A DNA stretch of 64,000 nucleotides from an uncultured Alphaproteobacteria bacterium. Lineage in GTDB: Bacteria > Pseudomonadota > Alphaproteobacteria > HIMB59 > GCA-002718135. Positions 18,068 through 24,878 of the stretch are shown piece after piece. Within the stretch, counting starts at the first letter, position 1, and each line of letters begins with the position of its first letter. Made by a program: the position numbers and the translations under genes. The notes beneath the pieces were generated by a model. It ran no database searches, was not told the origin of the DNA, and saw nothing but the letters and a program-made list of their open reading frames with translations. The DNA is taken from positions 162,193 through 226,192 of the forward strand of contig CACGDO010000002.1 of NCBI GenBank assembly GCA_902571865.1, in the 5' to 3' direction.

Positions 18068-18143
18068 GGGTGTGGAGATGAGTTGAAACTCGTTTGGTTA
18101 AGATGCGCCTTTACCTTTAAAAAGATTAATCATCTCCACGTCC
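18068..18143. ncRNA. Candidate structured RNA element with a three-way-junction fold
   Basis: GTGGAGATGA (18072-18081) pairs perfectly with TCATCTCCAC (18130-18139), and the flanks extend the stem to 14 bp on the plus strand with two G-U pairs. Inside are GAGT-TGAA-ACTC (18080-18091, competing with the last two outer pairs) and GGTTAAG/CTTTACC (18096-18115, one mismatch). On the plus strand the outer stem is uninterrupted; on the minus strand the two G-U pairs become A-C mismatches, yet only the minus strand has a downstream gene (DUF4856, start 39 bases away). It is either a minus-strand leader element or a separate plus-strand RNA. It resembles no riboswitch class I know. Confidence 0.45.
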
Positions 18144-18213
18144 TATTACTAAGGATCTAAGATGCTTTTATAATAATTTAAAAAACAGATTTTTTTATTT
18201 TATTTACCCAGTT

Positions 18214-18252
18214 TTTATAGGCAATATCGGATGTATTTAGATTTATTCTAAT
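18214..18252 (-). promoter_or_regulatory. Proximal promoter with ICE/Irr-like palindrome upstream of DUF4856
   Basis: On the minus strand a -10-like TATAAA (18214-18219) lies 16 bases after the palindrome TTTAGAT-TTA-TTCTAAT (18236-18252), which would cover the -35 region. The palindrome resembles the TTAGAA-N3-TTCTAA iron-control element bound by Irr in Alphaproteobacteria, with one mismatch in the core. A transcript from here would have a leader of about 180 bases containing the 18068-18143 element. Confidence 0.45.
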
Positions 18253-18271
18253 TTAAAGGTTTTGTAAAATA

Positions 18272-18328
18272 GGTGGTTAGGAATCGTAATATTAAATGTG
18301 AGTTATAATGTTATAAAAACTAACCACC
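18272..18328. repeat. 9-bp perfect inverted repeat with 39-base AT-rich loop
   Basis: GGTGGTTAG (18272-18280) and CTAACCACC (18320-18328) are exact reverse complements in an otherwise very AT-rich stretch. The element lies between the two minus-strand candidate promoters, so it would be transcribed only from the distal one. It could end or protect a short RNA from that promoter. It lacks a T-run on either side, so it is not a standard terminator. Confidence 0.5.
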
Positions 18329-18394
18329 ATGGAACGGAAGTAGATTTATTTATAGGTAAAAATTAATATTTATGTAAAAAAAAATTATTTTGAT

Positions 18395-18435
18395 ATTATA
18401 AAATAGATATTTAAGAATTTTAGAACTATTCTAAT
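18395..18435 (-). promoter_or_regulatory. Distal promoter with ICE/Irr-like palindrome
   Basis: On the minus strand a perfect TATAAT (18395-18400) lies 18 bases after TTTAGAA-CTA-TTCTAAT (18419-18435), which overlaps the -35 position. The palindrome core TTAGAA-N3-TTCTAA matches the iron-control element consensus as I recall it. Over 23 bases it shares 20 with the second copy at 18236. Repressor binding here would block RNA polymerase. It would drive a minus-strand transcript with a leader of about 360 bases or a small RNA. Confidence 0.5.
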
Positions 18436-18462
18436 TAAAAGTAATAGACGTTAATTCTAGGT

Positions 18463-18480
18463 GGGGCCTCGAAGGGCCCC
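18463..18480 (-). terminator. GC-rich hairpin after hsp20
   Basis: GGGGCC (18463-18468) and GGCCCC (18475-18480) form a 6-bp all-GC stem with a 6-base loop, ten bases after the hsp20 stop codon. It stands out sharply in this AT-rich region. There is no T-run after it on the minus strand, so termination is likely but not certain. Confidence 0.6.
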
Positions 18481-18489
18481 TATCCAAGA

Positions 18490-18927
18490 CTATTTTATAG
18501 AAATAAGCCTAGCTTTCTTTTCTTCTGGTATAATTCTCTCCAGATCAATTGTTAAAAGTCCATTAATTAATTCAGCATCCTTAACTTTAATGTCTTCTGA
18601 AATTGTGAACGATCTTTCAAACTGTCTTGTTGAGATTCCTTTATGGATTACACCATTGCCATTTTCATTAACCACTTTTTCTTTAGGTTTATTTCTAACA
18701 GTTAGGTTATTTTCTTTTAATTCAATCTCAATATCTTCTTTACTATATCCAGCGAGAGCAACTTCAATTTTATAGTTATGCTCATCAACTCTATGAATAT
18801 TGTAAGGTGGATAATTTGTATTGTATCGTTCCGTAGACTCCAACATTCTATCAAATTCATCAAAAATTGAGTCAAATCCAACAGAGAATGGTCTTAGTGA
18901 ATTCCAAACGGATAGGTTTCTAGTCAT
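18490..18927 (-). CDS. Hsp20/alpha-crystallin family small heat shock protein (IbpA-like)
   Basis: This 145-residue holdase has an N-terminal arm with SVGFDSIFDEFDRM, typical of proteobacterial IbpA, then an alpha-crystallin domain with the VALAGYSKEDIEIEL segment and a C-terminal GLLTIDLER, followed by a short tail. It binds unfolding proteins and hands them to DnaK. I chose the ATG at 18925-18927 because it follows AAGGAG at the right spacing and the family starts at TRNLSVW; a frame extended to 18969 would put coding sequence over the leader. Its sigma-32-type promoter and leader hairpin are listed separately. Confidence 0.93.
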   Translation of the reverse strand: MTRNLSVWNSLRPFSVGFDSIFDEFDRMLESTERYNTNYPPYNIHRVDEHNYKIEVALAGYSKEDIEIELKENNLTVRNKPKEKVVNENGNGVIHKGISTRQFERSFTISEDIKVKDAELINGLLTIDLERIIPEEKKARLISIK

Positions 18928-18930
18928 AAT

Positions 18931-18951
18931 AACTCCTTTATTAAGCAAGTT
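18931..18951 (-). promoter_or_regulatory. Candidate ROSE-like RNA thermometer hairpin at the hsp20 ribosome binding site
   Basis: On the minus strand AACTTGCTT pairs with AAGGAGTT across an AATA tetraloop: eight pairs with one bulged G, burying the AGGAG ribosome binding site. The TTGCT segment with its bulged G opposite the Shine-Dalgarno is the hallmark of ROSE elements that control alphaproteobacterial small heat shock genes. The start codon is three bases downstream. A second weak hairpin (CCAT/AUGG) precedes it. Melting at higher temperature would expose the site. Confidence 0.65.
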
Positions 18952-18990
18952 TATTTTGTCCATACCCACAATGGCATACAGACAATTATA

Positions 18991-19018
18991 ATGTGGGGAT
19001 GATTGTGTTTAATTCAAG
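18991..19018 (-). promoter_or_regulatory. Sigma-32 (RpoH)-type promoter of hsp20
   Basis: On the minus strand CTTGAA (19013-19018) and CCCCACAT (18991-18998) are separated by 14 bases, a near-consensus heat shock promoter. Transcription would start near 18984, giving a leader of about 57 bases that contains the thermometer hairpin. Confidence 0.8.
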
Positions 19019-19024
19019 TCTTTG

Positions 19025-19681
19025 TTATTTTTTTCTTATAAAGGATAATCCATCAGATAATGGCAGAAGAGAGAATTCCACTCTTGTGTCATTTTGTATT
19101 TTTAAATTTAAATCACGGATAGTTTTTGTTTGAGAGTCTTGTTTAGTTTCATCAGCCACATCGCCGTGCCAAAGCATATTATCAATAATTATTATTCCAT
19201 TAGAAACTAATAGTTTCAGCGAAAGTTCGTAATAATTTGGATAATTATTTTTATCAGCATCTATAAAAATTAAATCATAACTCTGTTGACGGTCTATCAT
19301 GCTTTGCATTACCTCAACACCATCTCCAATAATCGATTCAATTTTTGAGCTCATATTATCTAATTCCCAATATTTTTTTGCTAACGATAAAAATTCATCT
19401 GAATTATCAACAGTTACGATTTTTCCTGTTTTAGGTAGACCTCTAGCCAAAAATAAAGTGCTCATCCCTGTAAACCTTCCAATTTCTAAACAGTTTTTAG
19501 AATTGGAAATTTTAGTTATCATTTCTAAAAACTGACCTTGTTCTTTTGCAATCTGCATTTGAGAAACACTACCAAGTTTTATAGTTTCATTTTCTAGTTC
19601 AGTAATTATTTTATCTTCTCGGTAACCTACGCTTTGTAAGTATTGCACAAGTGCTTCATTAATTTCTGTTTGAGTGCTCAT
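19025..19681 (-). CDS. SAM-dependent O-methyltransferase (class I, COMT-like)
   Basis: This 218-residue protein matches the caffeoyl-CoA/catechol-type O-methyltransferase family. It has the SAM-binding stretch NCLEIGRFTGMSTLFLARGLP (core EIGRFTGMS, about residues 61-69), then IVTVDNSDE, and the metal-binding region YDLIFIDADKNNY with IIIDNMLWHGDV. It transfers a methyl group to a hydroxyl on a small substrate that cannot be named here. The stop lies beyond the hsp20 promoter, and its start overlaps the deoA stop by one base, so it probably belongs to the nucleoside operon transcript. Confidence 0.88.
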   Translation of the reverse strand: MSTQTEINEALVQYLQSVGYREDKIITELENETIKLGSVSQMQIAKEQGQFLEMITKISNSKNCLEIGRFTGMSTLFLARGLPKTGKIVTVDNSDEFLSLAKKYWELDNMSSKIESIIGDGVEVMQSMIDRQQSYDLIFIDADKNNYPNYYELSLKLLVSNGIIIIDNMLWHGDVADETKQDSQTKTIRDLNLKIQNDTRVEFSLLPLSDGLSFIRKK

Positions 19682-20991
19682 TAATTTATAGTTTCAAATA
19701 TTTCAGATAGTTTTTGAGTTTTTTTATCTGAAATAATGAAACAGCCTTTTATTTTATTTATTAAATTATCATCTATATTTTTATTTGAGTATAAACTTAA
19801 TAAAGGAGTTATGGAATTCACTTCATCACCAATATTGAGTACATTATCATATCCAACTCCGTAATCTATTTTATCGGTAACCTGTTTTCTTCCACCTCCA
19901 AGTTCAATAAGTATAAGGCCTAATTCTCTGGTATGAATTTTTTCTATCCACCCTTCCTCATTACAAAATACATCTTTTCGAACGGAATTATTTTTTAAAT
20001 CTTTTTCAAAAGATGATAAAATATTTTTTGGTCCACCCAAGGCTGCAACCATCATTTCAAATTTTTCTGCAGCTAGTCCATTATTAATAACCCTATTAAT
20101 TTTATTATATGCTTCTTCTTTAGAAATTTTATAAATGTTTACTAATAGCGAAGATATTAATTCATTAGTGATCTTCTCTAATCGGTGATCCTTTAAATCA
20201 TTTTTAATATATTTTATGCATTCTAATATCTCTAGCGTATGACCAGCACTTTTACCTAAGACCTGATTCATATCTGTTAGTATAGCTTCACAATGTAAAC
20301 CTGCTCCTTTAGCGACTCTTACTAAGGAGTTGGATAAATCTCTTGCTATATCAATAGTGCTATTAAAAGATCCATTACCAACTTTTACATCAAGTACTAA
20401 AGATGAAAGACCGCTTGCAATTTTTTTTGAAAGAATAGATGATGTTATTAAAGGTAAAGATTCTACTGTACCTACAATATCCCTTATAGAATATAATTTT
20501 TTATCAGCTGGTGCTAAGTTAGAGGTTTGACCAATAATTGCACAACCAACCTCTTTTACAACTTTTTTAAAAGTTTCTAAATCAGGCTTTGTATTGTACC
20601 CAGGTATTGAGTCAAATTTATCTAGAGTACCACCGGTATGACCCAAACCTCTACCTGAAATCATAGGTACATACAGTCCACAAGCTGCAAGAATTGGTGC
20701 TAAAATAATGCTCGTCTTGTCTCCAACACCACCAGTTGAGTGCTTATCACAAACCAACTCAGAATCTACAATCTCAGACCAATTCAGTTTATCGCCTGAG
20801 TTCGTCATCGCTTCAGTTAAACAAACAGTTTCTTCAGGAGTCATCCCATTTGAAAATATTGCCATGCTCATTGCTGCAATTTGTGCATCTGAAAAAGATC
20901 CATTTGTTAAACCGTCTACAAAAAAGTTGATATCTTCTTTTGATAGATCTTGGTTGTCTCTTTTTTTTCTAATTATCTCTTGAGGTATCAT
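19681..20991 (-). CDS. deoA: Thymidine (pyrimidine-nucleoside) phosphorylase
   Basis: This 436-residue protein has the family signature KHSTGGVGDKTSIILAP (about residues 82-98), which contacts phosphate, and the SGRGLGHTGGTLDK motif that follows. It splits thymidine and deoxyuridine, or uridine in some members, to base plus (deoxy)ribose-1-phosphate in the cytoplasm. The length is normal. It overlaps the upstream purine nucleoside phosphorylase gene by 23 bases. With that gene and cdd it forms a three-gene salvage operon; released uracil can be captured by upp (43227-43847). Confidence 0.94.
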   Translation of the reverse strand: MIPQEIIRKKRDNQDLSKEDINFFVDGLTNGSFSDAQIAAMSMAIFSNGMTPEETVCLTEAMTNSGDKLNWSEIVDSELVCDKHSTGGVGDKTSIILAPILAACGLYVPMISGRGLGHTGGTLDKFDSIPGYNTKPDLETFKKVVKEVGCAIIGQTSNLAPADKKLYSIRDIVGTVESLPLITSSILSKKIASGLSSLVLDVKVGNGSFNSTIDIARDLSNSLVRVAKGAGLHCEAILTDMNQVLGKSAGHTLEILECIKYIKNDLKDHRLEKITNELISSLLVNIYKISKEEAYNKINRVINNGLAAEKFEMMVAALGGPKNILSSFEKDLKNNSVRKDVFCNEEGWIEKIHTRELGLILIELGGGRKQVTDKIDYGVGYDNVLNIGDEVNSITPLLSLYSNKNIDDNLINKIKGCFIISDKKTQKLSEIFETIN

Positions 20992-21799
20992 CGAATTGAG
21001 CTTCTTGTATAAATTGTTTAATTAAATTTAAAACATTGTTCTCTGCTAAACTTGCATTCTCTAAAGTTTCCTGATGACTTAATTTTGTTTTATTCATACC
21101 AGCAGCTAAGTTGGTGATTACGCTGATACCAATAACGGGAAGTCCGCAATGATTAGCAACTAAAACTTCTGGTACTGTAGACATTCCAACTGCATTTCCA
21201 CCTATTACTTTTAAGGCATTGATTTCAGCAGGAGTTTCAAAATTTGGTCCTGAGTACATACAATAGATACCTTCATAAATTTTTTGATCTATTTTTTTAG
21301 CGACTTGTATTAACTGATCTCTATAAAACTTGTGATACCCATCACTCATATCATGAAAACGAGGGCCATACTCTTCAGCATTGGGTCCAATAAGTGGATT
21401 AAAACCACTCCAGTTAATATGATCTTTAATTGCCATTAGACTGCCAGCCGGCATAGCTTCATCTAAACTACCTGCTGCATTTGTAACAACTAATAACTTA
21501 GACCCAATGTCCTTCAATACTCTTATGGGTGAAGCTAAACTTTGGGGATTATGCCCCTCATAAATATGTGATCTTCCATACATACAAACAACATTTAAAT
21601 TATTTATTTTTCCTAAAACTAATTTACCTGCGTGACCTTTGACAGTTGGCTGTGGAAAATCAGCTAACTGTTCATATGAGATTGATTCTTGAATGTCTTT
21701 TTCTTCAAAAAAATTAGTTAGTCCACTTCCTAAAATTACGGCAATATCGGGTGAAGTATTATTTGTTATTTCTAAAAATTTTTTTGCCGAGGGTAACAT
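20969..21799 (-). CDS. Purine nucleoside phosphorylase, trimeric family 2
   Basis: This 276-residue protein has the phosphate-loop VILGSGL, the GRSHIYEG motif, the base-binding SGPNFETPAEI and the GMSTVPEV signature of trimeric inosine/guanosine phosphorylases. NAAGSL and a late Asn (SVITNLAAGM) also fit. It converts inosine and guanosine, including inosine made by the adenosine deaminase at 9970-10950, to hypoxanthine and guanine. Its start codon overlaps the cdd stop by one base and its 3' end overlaps deoA by 23 bases. Confidence 0.94.
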   Translation of the reverse strand: MLPSAKKFLEITNNTSPDIAVILGSGLTNFFEEKDIQESISYEQLADFPQPTVKGHAGKLVLGKINNLNVVCMYGRSHIYEGHNPQSLASPIRVLKDIGSKLLVVTNAAGSLDEAMPAGSLMAIKDHINWSGFNPLIGPNAEEYGPRFHDMSDGYHKFYRDQLIQVAKKIDQKIYEGIYCMYSGPNFETPAEINALKVIGGNAVGMSTVPEVLVANHCGLPVIGISVITNLAAGMNKTKLSHQETLENASLAENNVLNLIKQFIQEAQFDDTSRDN

Positions 21800-22215
21800 T
21801 AAAGATTCTCTGGGCCAAAAGAATCTGGAAGTAATTCTTCGAGCGTAGATGTTTTCATATGACCATTTTCATTACACATATGAATCTTAGTATCTAAAGT
21901 AGCAAATTCTCTTAACCTCTGTCTACAACCACCACAGGGGGAGCATAATAATTCACCTGAACCTATAACCACAACTTCTAAAATTTTTTTGTTTCCATTA
22001 GATATCATATTTCCAATTGCAGTTGCTTCGGCACACTGGGATTGAGGATAGGCAGCATTTTCAACATTACAACCAGTAATAATTTTACTATCTTCTGTTA
22101 GAAAAGCTGCTCCTACTTTAAAATTTGAATAAGGCACATGAGCTTGCTCTCTAACTTTTTTTGCAGCCTTGAATAAACTATCAAAATTTTCTGAAACCAT
22201 ATTCTTGTTTAACAT
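21799..22215 (-). CDS. cdd: Cytidine deaminase
   Basis: This 138-residue enzyme has the zinc/catalytic motif CAEATAIGN (the first Cys is a zinc ligand and Glu the proton shuttle) and PCGGCRQRL with the other two Cys ligands. This all-Cys set is that of the small homotetrameric cytidine deaminases. It converts cytidine and deoxycytidine to uridine and deoxyuridine, which the neighbouring deoA product can cleave. It is the first gene of the salvage operon. A second in-frame ATG five codons in is an alternative start. Confidence 0.95.
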   Translation of the reverse strand: MLNKNMVSENFDSLFKAAKKVREQAHVPYSNFKVGAAFLTEDSKIITGCNVENAAYPQSQCAEATAIGNMISNGNKKILEVVVIGSGELLCSPCGGCRQRLREFATLDTKIHMCNENGHMKTSTLEELLPDSFGPENL

Positions 22216-22241
22216 GAAATTACTAAAAAAATTATTTATTT

Positions 22242-23393
22242 CTAAATCTTAAACAATTCTTGTGACAAATCAGGAAGTTGATCTCCCCAAAAAACTTCTT
22301 TACGTAAAAATTCTGGATCTTGGTTAAAACAAATTGACATTGCAGAATTATAAACAGCCCTGGAATCAACAGTCGAATTTAGATCTCTTCCCTCAAACAA
22401 TTCTTTCTTTTTTAGTCCAGGCCAATCTGTATAAACTTGAGATTTTTTTAACAAGCCTCCAGCCATTAGTATTGCACTTCCATATCCGTGCTCAGTTCCA
22501 TAGCCTCCATTTTGTTTTATAGTTCGGCCAAATTCAGTGAGAGTAAGAATTAGTGTATTATCAAATGCTTGGCCAAGATTTTCATGAAGAATAGTAACGA
22601 TCTTATTTACTTCTTCTAGTTCATCAGCATGCGCTCCATCAACACCTCCTTGAGCAGCATGGGTATCGAAACCATCTAAATCAAATACAGCAACTCTAGG
22701 ACCACTTTGATCTTTTAATTGTTTAGCAGCTTCAAGAGCAAGTTTTTTTCTATCATCAGAGTCAGTAGCTATTTGCATAGACAATGGTCTTTGTCTAATT
22801 GTATCAAGTGTAGATTTAATTAGCTCGTTATGTTCACCTTTAAATTCATTATAAATTTGATCTATTAACTTTGTTTCAACAAAATCTGGTGATGGGAAGA
22901 AATTATTATTCTGTGGCACACCTCTTAATAAAAGTGGCATTGGTAAAGATATTGCCAAACCTTTTCCTATAATATTAGAAGCTAGTAATCCCCTACCAAG
23001 CCATCCTGTTTTTTCTTTGTATGGAATGTGTGCTCCAGTTTCCATTAAATTTTGTCCATCAAAATGTGATCTACCTGTGTAAGGAATATTTGTTGCATGA
23101 ACAAATGCCGCTTGATTTTTTTGCCAGAGTTTATGGAAAATTTCTAATTTAGGGTGAAGACCAAAGTCGCTGTTCAAATTAAGAACGTCTTCCAGAATAA
23201 GTTTTTTTCTCAATTTTTTTAGACGTTTATCTCCAATAACAGGAACAGCTGTTAAACCATCCATTCCCCCGCGAAGTGATATAATAATTAGATTTTTTTT
23301 CTGCATTGAAGCAAAACTTATTTTTGGAAAATATCCAGAAAGAAACAATGTTGTTGATCCTCCAATTAAAAAATTTCTTCTTGTGCAGTTCAT
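22242..23393 (-). CDS. DUF1501 family protein, Tat-exported
   Basis: This 383-residue protein has a twin-arginine signal (CTRRNFLIGGS, residues 3-13) ending near SFA. It also has the LRGGMDGLTAVPV segment and the later TLTEFGRT motif with FDTHAAQG, all typical of DUF1501, which has an alkaline-phosphatase/sulfatase-like fold. The biological role is not established. It overlaps the DUF1800 gene by four bases (ATGA). The two families are commonly found as an adjacent pair in marine and soil bacteria and probably act together outside the cytoplasmic membrane. Confidence 0.9.
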   Translation of the reverse strand: MNCTRRNFLIGGSTTLFLSGYFPKISFASMQKKNLIIISLRGGMDGLTAVPVIGDKRLKKLRKKLILEDVLNLNSDFGLHPKLEIFHKLWQKNQAAFVHATNIPYTGRSHFDGQNLMETGAHIPYKEKTGWLGRGLLASNIIGKGLAISLPMPLLLRGVPQNNNFFPSPDFVETKLIDQIYNEFKGEHNELIKSTLDTIRQRPLSMQIATDSDDRKKLALEAAKQLKDQSGPRVAVFDLDGFDTHAAQGGVDGAHADELEEVNKIVTILHENLGQAFDNTLILTLTEFGRTIKQNGGYGTEHGYGSAILMAGGLLKKSQVYTDWPGLKKKELFEGRDLNSTVDSRAVYNSAMSICFNQDPEFLRKEVFWGDQLPDLSQELFKI

Positions 23394-24826
23394 ATTTTTA
23401 ATACTCCTGGCAAATTACAAATAACTCCATACTTTTGCCCTAAATCATAATCTGATATGCCAAATCTAAAATTCTCAATAAGTGATGCCATATTTTCATG
23501 ATCATCAAAATTATTTTTAAGACAAGTTAAAATAAAATCATGTGATCTGTTTCCAGATTTTACAAGCATGGGAAGTTCAACTGAAGCAAACCAAAAGCGA
23601 CGTAATAATAATTCTGGTGATACCCAATCTACCTCCAAATCACTCCAACCATTAGGTTGTTTGGCACGATAAGGTGAATGACCTATTTCTCTAAGTATCC
23701 ATGATAATTGTCTTTGTCTATTATTTGGTTTTGACTTAAAAGTATAATTCATTTTTTCAAAAGAAAGCGGAATATTTAAATCAAACATTCTAGATAGTTG
23801 CATTAACCATATTTCAGGTGGATGAAATTTATGTGTATTCTCATTATATTTATAAGCTTGCGTTATAACTGCTTTATGAATTTCAATTAAGTTTCCATTG
23901 GATTTGTTCCATGCTTCTATTACGGGTTTTATCATTTCATCTGTTGGTTCATCTGTAATAAAATGCCTACATAATTTTGTTGAAACAAATTTTATGCAGA
24001 TTGGGTGTGTTGCCAAATCATGAATTACTTTTGCAAGTTCTCTTTTTGCGTCATTTTTATATTTAACTCCTAAAACTATTTTATCTCCTTTTTGATGCAT
24101 TTCTTGATCAAACCATATATCGCCGGTTTCTAAATTTTTTCTATCCCATTTGTGCGCCCAACCTGTCATGATATAGGCTAACTGAATAACATCTTCCTGA
24201 GTATATCCAGCATTAGGAGAAACTGTATGTAACTCTAATAATTCTCTTGCATGATTTTCGTTTATAGTCTCTCCCCACTCCATTCCTTTTTTAGAATTGG
24301 GGCCAAAAGATTCTGAATTATCAAGGTGATGAATCATACACCATGAAGTAGTTACTGACTGAACCATCTCTTCAAAAGTTTTAACCATGTTAGGTCTAAT
24401 AATTTCACGTTGATAGGGTCCAGTACTAAACTCTGCTAGAAAATCTTTTTCACTTATTGCAAAATGATTTCCCCAAAAAAGCCAGAAACGCTCTAAAACA
24501 GGTTGTTTGGAATACTTTGTTTGAAAATGACGAATAGCATGTTCATTTAATTCAAAATATCTTTCACCAGTTTTTATTCTTAATTCATCTTTTGCTTTTC
24601 TATACGCATGTTTATCATTTTTAAATTTTTTTCTTAAAACCTCTCTATCTCCGTACACCCATTCACCATATTTTTTTCTTAAATCTTTTTCTGTTGGGAT
24701 TGTTCCAGGCCACAAGAGATCAGGTATGGTATCTAATTGATTTATTGCCCAATTAAGAGGATCTTTATCTGGTTTTTCATTTGGCGACAGGCCAAACGCT
24801 ACTCGTCTATAAAAATTTAATGACAT
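23390..24826 (-). CDS. DUF1800 family protein
   Basis: This 478-residue protein has the DUF1800 core motif NENHARELLELHTVSPNAGY (about residues 190-209) followed by TQEDVIQLAYIMTGW, and the early FWGNHFAIS segment. No signal peptide is apparent at the N-terminus, unlike its DUF1501 partner. It may be retained in the cytoplasm or be co-exported with the partner; this is inference. It is the first gene of the pair and shares its short upstream region (52 bases) with the divergent TrpF-like gene. Function unknown. Confidence 0.9.
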   Translation of the reverse strand: MSLNFYRRVAFGLSPNEKPDKDPLNWAINQLDTIPDLLWPGTIPTEKDLRKKYGEWVYGDREVLRKKFKNDKHAYRKAKDELRIKTGERYFELNEHAIRHFQTKYSKQPVLERFWLFWGNHFAISEKDFLAEFSTGPYQREIIRPNMVKTFEEMVQSVTTSWCMIHHLDNSESFGPNSKKGMEWGETINENHARELLELHTVSPNAGYTQEDVIQLAYIMTGWAHKWDRKNLETGDIWFDQEMHQKGDKIVLGVKYKNDAKRELAKVIHDLATHPICIKFVSTKLCRHFITDEPTDEMIKPVIEAWNKSNGNLIEIHKAVITQAYKYNENTHKFHPPEIWLMQLSRMFDLNIPLSFEKMNYTFKSKPNNRQRQLSWILREIGHSPYRAKQPNGWSDLEVDWVSPELLLRRFWFASVELPMLVKSGNRSHDFILTCLKNNFDDHENMASLIENFRFGISDYDLGQKYGVICNLPGVLKI

Positions 24827-24878
24827 ATATAAAAAAAAATAGTTTACATATATTTATAATTTTTAAAAATAAAATTTA

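Larger units (their letters stand above)
18030..18489. other. Large intergenic region without a protein gene
   Basis: This is the only gap over 300 bases in the window, between the hsp20 stop and the DUF4856 start (both on the minus strand). No open frame of believable length is present. It holds, from the DUF4856 side outward: a ribosome binding site, a long-stem structured element (18068-18143), a promoter plus palindrome (18214-18252), an inverted repeat (18272-18328), a second promoter plus palindrome (18395-18435), and a GC-rich hairpin after hsp20 (18463-18480). I looked for RNase P RNA, tmRNA and SRP RNA signatures and saw none. Confidence 0.8.

Noticed and set aside
18030..18489. RNase P RNA, tmRNA or SRP RNA gene in the large gap
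   Set aside because: None of the conserved cores (P4-like GAAAGTCC region, tRNA-like ends with TTCGA loop, GGAAGGAAGCA-type SRP loop) is present on either strand.
18928..18969. Longer Hsp20 start adding 14 residues
   Set aside because: It would place coding sequence over the leader and ribosome binding site; AAGGAG directly precedes the ATG at 18927 and the family starts there.
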